From Terriglobia bacterium (GTDB taxonomy: Bacteria; Acidobacteriota; Terriglobia; Bryobacterales; Bryobacteraceae): 62,207 nucleotides of DNA. The stretch spans positions 91,374 to 153,580 of the forward strand of contig JAIQFU010000001.1 in assembly GCA_020073115.1 (NCBI GenBank). Reading direction: 5' to 3'. Position 1 is the stretch's first letter. Each line of letters opens with the position of its first letter. Both the position numbers and the translations under genes were made by a program. The notes below the pieces were generated by a model that saw nothing but the letters and a program-made list of their open reading frames with translations, was not told the origin of the DNA and did no database searches. Shown one piece after another: positions 42,707-51,328 of the stretch.

Positions 42707-43776
42707 CAGAGGCTCCCTCCGCCAGCCTCCGCGGCGCCGGCGGCCGCCTCGCCCGCGAAACAACACCCGGCCTGCCACACCCGCGAACGTTCGCCCCAGA
42801 GCTGGCGAACCGGAGAAACGCGAATGTTGCCGATCGGGGGGCGGTTCGCGCAGACGGTTACATCGCCGTTCGCCTGGAACTGCAGCATGGTCAGGGCCGC
42901 GCAGCGCACTTTCGGCGCATCCGCCAGGTGGGCCCGTGTTACGGCGCCCAAGCCCGCCGGGTCCTGAAAGTACCGGACCATCGCCTCCCACTGCGCATCG
43001 GTGTTGCCGATGTGCAGGCCGGCGCGCCTCAAAACCGCCAGCTCCCGCACTCTGCGCACCGCTTTGCCGGGATCACGCGGCCAATTGCCGCTGCTCCGGA
43101 ACCAAAGAGGATCGTTGGGCGTGTTGTAGTTCTGCTCGACGGGCTGATAGAAGACGTCCATGCCGTCCCGGGTCGCAAAACGCGCAATCTCCGCCAAATC
43201 GTCCAAGTTGTGCTCCATAATGACGGTTTTCAGGCGAATCCGAAAACCCAGGTTCCGCTCGCCCCTGATCCGCAGGAGCGTATCGACGCTCTGAACGGCT
43301 CTTTCGAAAAAATCGTCTCGCCCCCGAATCTTCGAGTGCGCCGCCCCGATGCCGTCCAGAGAAATTGTGATCCGCCACGGATCGGCAAGCGCAAGCCGCT
43401 CCATCTTCGCCTGGTCGCAGTAGCCGTTGCTGAGCGTTTCGAGCCGAAATCCGAGGGAAATGGCGTATTGGACCAACTCGAGGGCGTGCGGATACAGGAG
43501 GACTTCGCCGCCGGTGAAGACAAGGCCCACCGGCCCCAGCCAGGAGCGCAGATCGCGCAGGACCTTCTTCCACTCGTCGAGTCCGGGAGAGGCTTCCCTG
43601 CCCTGGTTCTTCCAGATGTCGCAGTGCAGGCAGCGCGCATTGCATCTTTCGGTCAGCAGGAAAGCAATGAATGTGGGGTGGCAGAAGCGGGCAAAGCGGC
43701 CTCCCGCGAAGGTCCGCAATCGGCTGTTCAGCGCTTCATAGGTCCTTCTCCAGACCGGGGCCACGGTTTGAAGCAT
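42706..43776 (-). CDS. Radical SAM protein with SPASM-like C-terminus
   Basis: A 356-residue radical SAM enzyme. The [4Fe-4S] motif CxxxCxxC is Cys45-Cys49-Cys52 (RCNARCLHC). The GGE motif (FTGGEVLLYP) and a strand with LDG (ISLDGIGAAHSKIRG) follow. Extra Cys residues near the end (RCAALTML, TVCANRP, GCCFAGE) suggest a SPASM or twitch-like second cluster. The stop shares its A with the ATG of the downstream GT4 gene. It may modify a sugar, a peptide or a lipid; no substrate is evident. It lies between two GT4 genes. Confidence 0.85.
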   Translation of the reverse strand: MLQTVAPVWRRTYEALNSRLRTFAGGRFARFCHPTFIAFLLTERCNARCLHCDIWKNQGREASPGLDEWKKVLRDLRSWLGPVGLVFTGGEVLLYPHALELVQYAISLGFRLETLSNGYCDQAKMERLALADPWRITISLDGIGAAHSKIRGRDDFFERAVQSVDTLLRIRGERNLGFRIRLKTVIMEHNLDDLAEIARFATRDGMDVFYQPVEQNYNTPNDPLWFRSSGNWPRDPGKAVRRVRELAVLRRAGLHIGNTDAQWEAMVRYFQDPAGLGAVTRAHLADAPKVRCAALTMLQFQANGDVTVCANRPPIGNIRVSPVRQLWGERSRVWQAGCCFAGEAAAGAAEAGGGSL

Positions 43777-43840
43777 TTACGTAATGCACCTTAGCGCACG
43801 ACAACAGCCCGGGCAAGCGGCGGGCGACGGATGCGCGGGC

Positions 43841-45097
43841 TCATTGTGGCGCAGACCTGGCCCCCTCGATCAAGGAGACCAGGCGCTCCGCCAGCGCCTC
43901 CCCCAGTGAAGCCCAATCGTAGCGCTGCCGTACCAGGTCGCGGCCGGCGCGAGCGAGGCCGGCGGCTTTCCCGGCATCTCGCGATAGCGCGACGATGGCA
44001 TCCCGCATATCCTCGAAGCTTTCAGCCAGGATGCAGTTCGCGCCGGGTGTGACCGCCAACCCCTCCGCGCCTTGTCCCGTCGAAACCACGGGTACGCCGG
44101 CCGCCATCGACTCCAAAATCTTGATTCTCGTCCCCCCGCCCACACGCAACGGAACCACTGCCGCAAACGCTTCGCTGTAATACGGCCGGACGTCGGGGAC
44201 GGTTCCGGTCACCTCGATTCCCGGAATCCCCGTCAGTTCCCGAATCGCGGCGCCCGGGTTCCGCCCGACGATCGTGAACACGCTCTGCGGAATGAGCCGG
44301 TGGATCTCCCGCCAGGCGCCCTGAGCGAACCATTTGACGCCATCGACATTGGCGTAATAATCCATGGTGCCTACGAAAATCAATCGAAACCGCGCCGAAG
44401 CGGTGGAGACCGGCGCCGGAGGACCGCCCTTCCCGCCCGAAAAATCCTCCAGCGACACGCCGTTTTCGATCACAATCGCGGGCGGCCGGCCGCCGTAAGA
44501 TTCGAGAGTCCGGCGGTCCCGTTCGCTCACCGTGACGTGCATATCGCACTGGTCTACAAAACGGCGCTCGAAGCGCGCAAGTTTGGCCGCCGCTTGCCGC
44601 ATGTAAAACCGCCGCGCCGGATTGCTTTCGGAATTGGCGCAGCGGTCCAACGCTTCCGATTCGATGTTGTGCCAATCGCAGACCACCGCGGCTGGAGGAT
44701 GCGCCGCCCGGCGCAGCAACGGGACGTAGCCGCCCATGTGCACCTGTTCGAGCAGAACGATATCGAACCGGTTCTCCGCCAGAAGGCGCTCCAGCGCCTG
44801 CTTCATGGCTGGGCGCGTGTAATTCAAGACGGGAAACGGGACTGGCCCAAGAGCGCCGCGCAGTAAGTCGAGACGGCGATATCTCTGTGCCCGGGGCGCC
44901 CTCAGAAAGCGGAGCCGGGGATCGTCTCCCTCCGCGCGCTGTTCGTCCCCGGGGAGAGAAAACCCGATATGGGTAACCATCATCCGCTTCGCCAACTGCG
45001 CGGCCAGATGGAAATTACGCAACTCCGCCCCCATGTTTGGGGACCCGGAAAACCGTGGCGCTACCTGCAGCAAACGGAGCGGCTCTGAAAATGGCAT
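43841..45097 (-). CDS. Glycosyltransferase, GT4 family
   Basis: A 418-residue GT-B enzyme. The N-terminal domain has LLQVAPRFSGSPNMGAELRN and VCDWHNIESEALDR. The C-terminal domain has VIENGVSLEDF, IFVGTMDYYANVDGVKWF and GGGTRIKILESMAAGVPVVST, a pattern of the WsaF/PEP-CTERM-associated GT4 group. The ATG at 45097 follows a short AGGGCTAGCG stretch. It heads the minus-strand unit that includes the radical SAM and the second GT4. Confidence 0.9.
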   Translation of the reverse strand: MPFSEPLRLLQVAPRFSGSPNMGAELRNFHLAAQLAKRMMVTHIGFSLPGDEQRAEGDDPRLRFLRAPRAQRYRRLDLLRGALGPVPFPVLNYTRPAMKQALERLLAENRFDIVLLEQVHMGGYVPLLRRAAHPPAAVVCDWHNIESEALDRCANSESNPARRFYMRQAAAKLARFERRFVDQCDMHVTVSERDRRTLESYGGRPPAIVIENGVSLEDFSGGKGGPPAPVSTASARFRLIFVGTMDYYANVDGVKWFAQGAWREIHRLIPQSVFTIVGRNPGAAIRELTGIPGIEVTGTVPDVRPYYSEAFAAVVPLRVGGGTRIKILESMAAGVPVVSTGQGAEGLAVTPGANCILAESFEDMRDAIVALSRDAGKAAGLARAGRDLVRQRYDWASLGEALAERLVSLIEGARSAPQ

Positions 45098-45323
45098 CCC
45101 GCTAGCCCTCGCCGTGGCCCGCGGCCCTTTTCTTCAGCACGCCGGCCGGTAGGATCACGACGAAATCTTCTCGCGGCATTGCTACTAATATAGGCGGATG
45201 CAGGCCGCGCCTGCAGCCTTTTTGTTTGAATTGGGTTTGCCGGACCCGGCGCGGGATTGCGCCCCGGCGGATGAAAATCGGCGTCGTCAAAAGTATATTC
45301 CAGCTTTTCTTATTCAATAGTCC

Positions 45324-45352
45324 TTGATAATCGAAAAGTACTACCTTATACT
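45324..45352 (+). promoter_or_regulatory. Sigma-70-like promoter for the PEP-CTERM gene
   Basis: TTGATA (45324-45329) and TATACT (45347-45352) are separated by exactly 17 bases, 36 bases before the ATG at 45389. This is the best-matching housekeeping promoter in the window. The surrounding AT-rich DNA contrasts with the high-GC background. Confidence 0.7.
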
Positions 45353-45388
45353 ATTGGCGACAGCCCGAGACCGTGCTGCGCCACGATT

Positions 45389-46018
45389 ATGAAAAGACTG
45401 GTTCCATTTCTCGTCCTCGTTTTCGCCGGAATTTCGCAACTCCAGGCTGCTACTACCCTGATGACGTACTTCAAGTACGACGACTGGGCCAACGCCATCG
45501 CCGGTACTACCATCTATACGGAAACGTTCGGCTCGTCGCCTGGGAGTTTGACAGCGCCTGGACTGGCGGTGACTTCTACGGACGGGTCGATTCAGTGCGG
45601 CTCCGGCAACTGCTACTGGGGTGATACGGTAGGAAACGGCGACACCACCGTCTGGAATTTCAATAACGGAAACCCCGTGGGATGGTGGGTCACGGCCTGG
45701 GGTGGAAACTTTACCATCGACGGCAGCGGCCCCGGTCTCAAGTTCACTCCCATCGGCTACGGCGGAGCGGGCGAGTTCACTCCTGTCGTGGTCCACGCGG
45801 CCGATCTGATCTCCGCGAACGGCAACTTCCTCGGATTCGTTTCGAGCGCCGCGCATCCGTTCTGGGAAGTGCAGATCGACTCTGCCGCCTCCGGTCAGAG
45901 CCAGGCGTATACCTTGGACAATATGGTCTACAATCCGGAGCCTTCCACGGTCGTAATGCTGGCTTCCGGACTGCTCGGGTTCGCTTGCGTGCTGAATCGG
46001 CGCCGCAAGAAAGTCTAG
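45389..46018 (+). CDS. PEP-CTERM sorting-domain protein
   Basis: A 209-residue secreted protein. A signal peptide (FLVLVFAGISQLQA) precedes a domain without obvious matches, rich in Gly, Trp and Asn. The C-terminus is a classic PEP-CTERM anchor: NPEPSTVVMLASGLL, a hydrophobic helix, then a basic NRRRKK tail. Such proteins are processed by exosortase and are usually co-expressed with an exopolysaccharide locus. No exosortase gene was seen in the window. It has its own promoter and sits alone between two glycan genes on the opposite strand. Confidence 0.88.
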   Translation: MKRLVPFLVLVFAGISQLQAATTLMTYFKYDDWANAIAGTTIYTETFGSSPGSLTAPGLAVTSTDGSIQCGSGNCYWGDTVGNGDTTVWNFNNGNPVGWWVTAWGGNFTIDGSGPGLKFTPIGYGGAGEFTPVVVHAADLISANGNFLGFVSSAAHPFWEVQIDSAASGQSQAYTLDNMVYNPEPSTVVMLASGLLGFACVLNRRRKKV

Positions 46019-46033
46019 CGGCCGGCGGCGTCT

Positions 46034-47122
46034 CTACCGAACATCAAAGAAGGCCCGCAGGACCTGCCGGCAGCGGGCTGCGGCTCGACCGTCCCAAAGC
46101 GGCGGGATGCCTCCCTTCGGAGGCCGGCCTTTCATCTCCTCCCAGGCGGCCAGTATCGTCCGCGAGGTCGTGCCCGCAAGCGTGTTGGTGCCCAACTCAA
46201 CCGTGACCGGGCGCTCGGTATTATTCCGTAGAGTGAGGCAAGGCACGCCGAGCGCCGTGGTCTCCTCCTGAATGCCGCCCGAATCGGTCAATACAACCCG
46301 GCTGTTCGCCATGAGGCACAGGAAATCCAAATAAGAAAGCGGCGGCAGAAAATGAACGCTCTCGTGGGCGGCGTGGAGGCCGGCGAGGCGTTCCCGCGTG
46401 CGAGGGTGCACGGGGAAATAGAGCGGCGTGTCCTGGCCGACCGCTTCGAGCGCGGCGAGCAGGTCGCGCAGCCGGCCGCCGTCGTCCACATTCGCCGGCC
46501 GGTGCAGCGTCACGACGCCGAATGAGCCGCCGCGGACCCCGAGTCGGTCTAAAATATCGGACCGGCGCGCCTGTTCCAGGCGCCCCCGCAGGGAATCGAT
46601 CATCAGGTTGCCGACCAGGTGAATGCGGTCGTTGGCAATTCCTTCGCGGAGGAGATTGCGGCGGCCGCTCTCCTCGGTGACCAGCAGCAAATCGGAGATT
46701 GCGTCGGTCACAATGCGGTTGATTTCCTCCGGCATGCCGCGGTCGAAGCTGCGCAATCCCGCTTCCGCGTGCACCACGGCCGTGTCGAGCTTCCTGGCCA
46801 CCAGAGCGCATGCCATTGTGGAATTGACATCTCCGACCACCAGAACGGCGGCGGGGCGCTCGGCGAGGAGCACGGGCTCGAAGCGGCGCATGATCTCCGC
46901 CGTCTGCTGGGCGTGCGAACCGGAGCCTACCTCCAGGTTATGGTCCGGCGGCTTCAATTCCAGGTCGCGCAGAAAGGCTTCGGACATCGCTTCGTCATAG
47001 TGCTGGCCCGTGTGGACGAAGACCACGTGGAAATCGGGGTCGCTTCCCAACTCGCGGCAGAGAGGCGCGACCTTCATGAAATTCGGGCGCGCGCCAGCGA
47101 CGCACATGAGCTTGACCGGCAT
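46034..47122 (-). CDS. wecB: UDP-N-acetylglucosamine 2-epimerase (non-hydrolysing), second copy
   Basis: A 362-residue enzyme of the WecB/MnaA family, clearly diverged from the copy at 30462. Motifs include VAGARPNFMKVAPL, HTGQHYDEAMS, VGDVNSTMACALVARK, HAEAGLRSFDRGMPEE, VTLHRPANVD and [22 protein letters not shown]. The start is ATG at 47122; in-frame upstream codons look non-coding and are rejected. It may act on the same substrate in a different branch, or on a different UDP-sugar such as UDP-GlcNAcA. Confidence 0.92.
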   Translation of the reverse strand: MPVKLMCVAGARPNFMKVAPLCRELGSDPDFHVVFVHTGQHYDEAMSEAFLRDLELKPPDHNLEVGSGSHAQQTAEIMRRFEPVLLAERPAAVLVVGDVNSTMACALVARKLDTAVVHAEAGLRSFDRGMPEEINRIVTDAISDLLLVTEESGRRNLLREGIANDRIHLVGNLMIDSLRGRLEQARRSDILDRLGVRGGSFGVVTLHRPANVDDGGRLRDLLAALEAVGQDTPLYFPVHPRTRERLAGLHAAHESVHFLPPLSYLDFLCLMANSRVVLTDSGGIQEETTALGVPCLTLRNNTERPVTVELGTNTLAGTTSRTILAAWEEMKGRPPKGGIPPLWDGRAAARCRQVLRAFFDVR

Positions 47123-47352
47123 GATTCTTACCACGCACGCCGGCGGCGCGGGACGCTGCGGCGGACCGCCCGGAGATTTGGCATCAGGCACACTATAGGT
47201 GGATTAGGCTTTGCGGTTCAACCGCGCTGCGCCGGGAGCCCCGGTCCCCGCCTGCATGCCGGCGCGCGCGATGGTACCGAACCAAACAGAAACCGGCCGG
47301 GAGGCGCTGGTATTCTGGCCGTTGGCGTCCGCATACGCGATTCGCCGCCCGA

Positions 47353-47940
47353 GTGAAACGCAATCTCAAATTGGCGCTGCAGGGCATTTCTCTGCTAGCC
47401 GCGTGGCTGCCCGCGGCCGCAGCGGGCTTCGGGAGGTGGAAGGGGCCGTACACGTTTTTCGCGCACGCGTACGCCCTGGTTCCCGGCATTCCCGGCGACT
47501 ATCTCCGCGTGGCCTTCTACCGCCTCACGCTCGATGAGTGCGCCCTCTCCAGCCGGATCTCCTTCGGCAGTTTCTTCGCGCACCCCGGAGCGACACTCGG
47601 CCCCCGGGCCTACGTCGGGTCCTACTGCATCATCGGGAGGGCGTCGATCGGCGGCCGCGTCCAAATCGCCTCGGGCGTGCAGGTTCTGAGCGGAAGCCGG
47701 CAGCACGTCCGCGACGAAGAGGGCCGCATCTCCGGCGCGGAGGATGGCGTCTTCAGCCCCGTCACCATCGGAGACGATTGCTGGATCGGAGCGGCGGCGG
47801 TGGTCATGGCCGACGTCGGAGCGGGTTCGACAATCGGCGCCGGTTCCGTGGTCGTGCGCCCGATCCCTTCCCGGTCCGTGGCGGTTGGCAGCCCGGCGCG
47901 CGTCGTGAGCCAGGCCGCCGAGTACGTTACGGAGCCGTAA
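47353..47940 (+). CDS. Hexapeptide-repeat acyltransferase, WcaF-like
   Basis: A 195-residue left-handed beta-helix acyltransferase starting at GTG 47353. It is similar along its length to the protein at 28487-29059, including the hydrophobic N-terminus and segments such as YVGSYCIIGRASIGG and CWIGAAAVVMADVGAGSTIGAG. The His of SRQHVRDE lies in the catalytic loop position. It probably O-acetylates a glycan residue. It is divergent from the wecB gene, with a 230-base gap between them in which no gene is supported. Confidence 0.85.
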   Translation: MKRNLKLALQGISLLAAWLPAAAAGFGRWKGPYTFFAHAYALVPGIPGDYLRVAFYRLTLDECALSSRISFGSFFAHPGATLGPRAYVGSYCIIGRASIGGRVQIASGVQVLSGSRQHVRDEEGRISGAEDGVFSPVTIGDDCWIGAAAVVMADVGAGSTIGAGSVVVRPIPSRSVAVGSPARVVSQAAEYVTEP

Positions 47941-48086
47941 ATAGCTCCGTTCCCGTCGATTGGCGCCAGCATTCCAGGCGATCGGTGGAAATGCGCCGAA
48001 CGCGTGTAAGGTATGGTGCGGCGCCGGTGGACAAGCGGTGATCCAGCGCCACGACATTTATCGGGAATGACTGGCCCGCCGCATTA

Positions 48087-48299
48087 TTGCGTGGCGTACA
48101 TAAGTGTACGAGAATTGAGCTGCTGGCGAAGGCCCGCCAGGCCGCCTTGGCGTACGACCCCGATCACGGAAAGGGCAGCCACGGCCGCGTCTCCTTGGGC
48201 TCAAGTTTCACTGCGCTGAAAAACCCGAAGCAGGAAATCGGCATGGGCCTACTGCACAAGATGTGCCACGACTTGGGAATTAAGGCTACGGACCTGTAG
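48087..48299 (+). CDS. hicA: HicA-like toxin
   Basis: A 70-residue protein, read from a TTG at 48087. The core KGSHGRVSLGSSFTALKN and EIGMGLLHKMCHDLGI fit the small RNA-binding HicA fold with the conserved Gly-Ser-His. HicA toxins cleave mRNA. The N-terminal start is uncertain: no ATG is available, and a short frameshift upstream cannot be excluded. The HicB-like gene begins 10 bases downstream. Confidence 0.7.
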   Translation: MRGVHKCTRIELLAKARQAALAYDPDHGKGSHGRVSLGSSFTALKNPKQEIGMGLLHKMCHDLGIKATDL

Positions 48300-48309
48300 G
48301 GAGGAGCTT

Positions 48310-48765
48310 ATGTTCGCGTTCAGCTATCCGGCAACGTTTCGAAAGGGCCGCGACAATGGCCGGGTCTTCGTTACGTTCTCCGATTTCCCCCGCTCCGCGA
48401 CCGACGGCGCCGATATGGCGGAAGCCGCGGAGCAGGCGGCCGACTGCCTCGGGAGCGCGATCGCATTCGCCCTGGTTTACAGAGAGGAAATCCCGCGGCC
48501 GTCCACGCCGGGGCGCGGCCAGCGCATGGTCCCGGTCCCGTTATGGATCGCGCCGAAGCTCGCGCTCCACTGGAGAATGCGCGATTTGGGCATCAATAAT
48601 TCGGACCTCGCCCGCAAGCTCGGCGTGACCGAGGCCGTGGTGCGCCGCATGTTGGACCCCGACCATGCCACGAAGACGGCAAAGCTGGAAACGGCGCTGC
48701 AAGCCCTGGGGCAAAAGGTCGTGATGCTGGCGCTCTCGGCGGTGAACCGCCGGCGTTTGTCATAG
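48310..48765 (+). CDS. hicB: HicB-like antitoxin
   Basis: A 151-residue protein. The N-terminal half has the HicB partial RNase H-like fold (FSYPATFRKG, VTFSDFPRSATDGADMAEAAEQAADCLGSAI). The C-terminal half is a helix-turn-helix (INNSDLARKLGVTEAVVRRMLD) for DNA binding and autoregulation. It neutralises HicA. The order toxin-antitoxin and the spacing are typical of hicAB. This pair sits between an acyltransferase and a nucleotide-sugar dehydrogenase. Confidence 0.85.
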   Translation: MFAFSYPATFRKGRDNGRVFVTFSDFPRSATDGADMAEAAEQAADCLGSAIAFALVYREEIPRPSTPGRGQRMVPVPLWIAPKLALHWRMRDLGINNSDLARKLGVTEAVVRRMLDPDHATKTAKLETALQALGQKVVMLALSAVNRRRLS

Positions 48766-48891
48766 ATCCGGGTGGTCGTGATGTGCCGGTAGCCGAGCCA
48801 CGCAGGCCGCAGGGGTGAGCTACAGCGACCACTACGAGGAGAGGGCAACACTGAATCGCGGAGCCGGGAGCCAGCATGGGATACTGGGTTC

Positions 48892-50235
48892 GTGACGACT
48901 GCCGGTGATACCCAAAACATCGCCGTATTCGGCCTCGGATATGTCGGTTGCGTAACCGCGGCATGCCTCGCGAAACTCGGGCATCGCGTTTACGGCATCG
49001 ATAAGGACCCGACGAAGGTCGCCAGCATTCTCGCCGGGAAGGCGCCATTTTATGAGCCGGGTCTCGAGGACGTTATTCGGGAAACCATCGAGGCGGGCCG
49101 GCTCTCGGCCGATACGAAAGTGGAACCGGGCCTGGCCGGTGCGGATATCGCGCTCGTCTGCGTAGGCACGCCCTCTTCCCGCAACGGCAATCTCTCCACC
49201 GAACAACTCGAGCGGGTCTTCGGCGATATTCGCAGCCATCTCCGCGGGAGAAACCGGCGGCTGACGCTGGCGATCCGCAGCACCGTGTTTCCGGGGACTA
49301 CCGAGGAGTTGACCGCCGGCCTGACTGCCGAAAACCCACTGCTTTCCGTCGTTTCGAATCCCGAATTCCTGCGGGAAGGCGTGGCCATGCGCGACTTTAT
49401 GGAACCTTCCCTGGTGGTGGTGGGAGGTTCGCGGCAGGAAGCCGTGCGGGCCGTTGCGGATATTTATGCGCCCCTGGGAGTGCCGCCGTGCCTGGTTTCT
49501 CTGCGCACCGCCGAAATGATCAAGTACTGCTGCAACGCCTTCCACGCCCTGAAGATCTCATTCGCGAATGAGATCGGCGCTTTGGCCTCGCGGCTGTGCG
49601 TCTCCCCTTACGAAGTGATGGAGACGCTCTGCCGCGACGAGCGATTGAACATTTCCGCGGCGTATCTGAAGCCAGGGTTCGCCTTCGGCGGTTCGTGCCT
49701 TCCCAAGGATCTGCGCGCCCTCATCTACCGCGCCACCCGCATGGATTTGAAGCTGCCGTTGCTGGAATCGATTTTGCCCAGCAACCACTCCCACCTTGAA
49801 CGCGCGGTGGACCGGGTCCTGGATCTGCCCTACCCCAGGATTGGCGTCTTCGGGTTGGCGTTCAAGGAGAATACCGACGACCTTCGCGAGAGCCCGGTCG
49901 TAGCGGCCATCGAACAATGGGTAGGCAAAGGAAAAGAAGTACGCATCTACGATCCCCACATCCGGCTGGACCTGATCTACGGCAGCAACCGCAGTTTCGT
50001 CCTGAACGCATTGCCGCACATAGAACGGCTCATGGTCCCCGATCTGGAAGCGGCGCTCTCCTGGTGCGACTGTCTCGTCGTGACCCAAAAAACCGATGAG
50101 CCCGCCGCGCTGCGGATTGCCGCCGCCGGCAAACCGGTAATCGACCTGAGCAGGGCGTCCATGGAACAGGAAGACGGCGCCACGCTTGCCGATTGCGCTT
50201 CCGCCGCAGGCGTCGCGTCCGGCGAGCGTTCCTGA
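48892..50235 (+). CDS. GDP-mannose/UDP-sugar 6-dehydrogenase, AlgD-like
   Basis: A 447-residue nucleotide-sugar dehydrogenase starting at GTG 48892. The NAD motif is FGLGYVGCVTAAC; the catalytic Cys is in PGFAFGGSCLPKD; FHALKISFANEIG supplies another conserved Lys. The pattern PGFAFGGSCLPKDLRALIYRA and the spacing are closer to GDP-mannose 6-dehydrogenase (AlgD) than to UDP-glucose dehydrogenase. The product would be a GDP-linked uronic acid. The substrate is assigned by resemblance only. Confidence 0.85.
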   Translation: MTTAGDTQNIAVFGLGYVGCVTAACLAKLGHRVYGIDKDPTKVASILAGKAPFYEPGLEDVIRETIEAGRLSADTKVEPGLAGADIALVCVGTPSSRNGNLSTEQLERVFGDIRSHLRGRNRRLTLAIRSTVFPGTTEELTAGLTAENPLLSVVSNPEFLREGVAMRDFMEPSLVVVGGSRQEAVRAVADIYAPLGVPPCLVSLRTAEMIKYCCNAFHALKISFANEIGALASRLCVSPYEVMETLCRDERLNISAAYLKPGFAFGGSCLPKDLRALIYRATRMDLKLPLLESILPSNHSHLERAVDRVLDLPYPRIGVFGLAFKENTDDLRESPVVAAIEQWVGKGKEVRIYDPHIRLDLIYGSNRSFVLNALPHIERLMVPDLEAALSWCDCLVVTQKTDEPAALRIAAAGKPVIDLSRASMEQEDGATLADCASAAGVASGERS

Positions 50236-50256
50236 GCGTTCCTCAGAAAAGGTTTT

Positions 50257-51324
50257 TCACAGGCCGCTCATCTCCAGCCAGCCGGGGTGTTCGCGGGCGT
50301 GGGCGGCGATCTCGTCCAGGATGGCGCCCAGCGGCGTCTGCATGCGCCAGCCGAAATCCCGCTCGGCCTCGCGGCTGTCCATCGCGACCCACGGGACGTC
50401 GTAGGGCCGCTCGCGGGAATCGGCTTCGGGAGCGTGCGGTCCGAAGCGGGCATCGCACCACGCCGTCAGCTCCGCCAGGGACATGGCGTTCTCGGTTCCG
50501 CCTCCCGCGGTGTAGAGCCGCTGCCCGCCCTCTCGCCCGGCTGCCATCTGCGCGTCGAGCAGCGCCGCGAGGTCGCGCGGATGGAGGGCGTCGCGGACCT
50601 GCCTGCCGGCGCCGCCGAAACCGATGTAGCGCAGCGGGCGCTTCCGCAGGTGAGCGTTGATCCAATAGGAGAAGATGCCCTGCGCGGGAGTGCCGAACTG
50701 CCCGGCCCCCGCGAGCACGCCGCAGCGGACGATCCAGACCGGGAAGCCGAAAGCCTCGCCCCATTCCAGGGCGAGCGCTTCGGAGGCCAGTTTGGTGGCG
50801 CCATAGAGGGAAACAGGGGCGGCGGTGGAAAAGCCCGGACCGATGCCTCGCGCGGTCACGCCGGGCGGGAGTCCCGCGGAGCCGTCGAGTTGGAAACGGA
50901 TCCCGCAATCTCGCAGCGGGAGAGCGGCCAACGCCGGAATGGAATATACGCGGCTGCTGCTGAGGAGCAGCAGGCCGGCCTTGTGGGCCTTCGCGTATTC
51001 CAGGACGTTGACCAGCCCGGCCAGGTTGTTTTCGAAAAGCTGGCGGCTGGTCCCGCCCCCCTGTACGCCCGCCAGCACGCTGGGATTGGCGGCCGCGTCG
51101 ATCACCCAGTCGGCGGGCGGAAGCGCCTCGAAATCGCTGGCCGCGCGAAGATCCCCGTGGACCACGCTGATTCCCAGCTTGCGAAGACGGCCCCGGTTGC
51201 CCTCCGAGCCGGGCCGCGCCAGGTTATCGATTCCCGTGATGGAGAGCCCCTGGCGCCGCTGGAGCAGGGATTCCGCTAGCGAGCTGCCGGCGAACCCGCA
51301 GATCCCCGTAATCAGCAGCCGCAT
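50257..51324 (-). CDS. CDP-paratose 2-epimerase-like NAD-dependent epimerase
   Basis: A 355-residue extended SDR. It starts MRLLITGICGFAGSSLAE and has GIDNLARPGSEGN, DLRAASDFEALPP, SSSRVYS, YGATKLASE and GRQVRDALHPRDLAALL. The last two and the GTPAQGIFSYW segment resemble CDP-paratose 2-epimerase (RfbE/TyvE), which makes CDP-tyvelose. This is consistent with the rfbF-rfbG-rfbH genes far upstream, though no paratose synthase is seen. The ATG at 51324 is 4 bases after the stop of the upstream dehydrogenase gene. Confidence 0.72.
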   Translation of the reverse strand: MRLLITGICGFAGSSLAESLLQRRQGLSITGIDNLARPGSEGNRGRLRKLGISVVHGDLRAASDFEALPPADWVIDAAANPSVLAGVQGGGTSRQLFENNLAGLVNVLEYAKAHKAGLLLLSSSRVYSIPALAALPLRDCGIRFQLDGSAGLPPGVTARGIGPGFSTAAPVSLYGATKLASEALALEWGEAFGFPVWIVRCGVLAGAGQFGTPAQGIFSYWINAHLRKRPLRYIGFGGAGRQVRDALHPRDLAALLDAQMAAGREGGQRLYTAGGGTENAMSLAELTAWCDARFGPHAPEADSRERPYDVPWVAMDSREAERDFGWRMQTPLGAILDEIAAHAREHPGWLEMSGL

Positions 51325-51328
51325 CGGC

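Noticed and set aside
42707-42991. 5' extension of the GT4 frame upstream of 42706
   Set aside because: The extension lies inside the radical SAM gene, and the ATG at 42706 gives the family N-terminus.
45102-45317. A 71-codon minus-strand open frame downstream of the GT4 start
   Set aside because: TTG start, no ribosome-binding site, no recognisable motif, in an AT-rich promoter-bearing gap.
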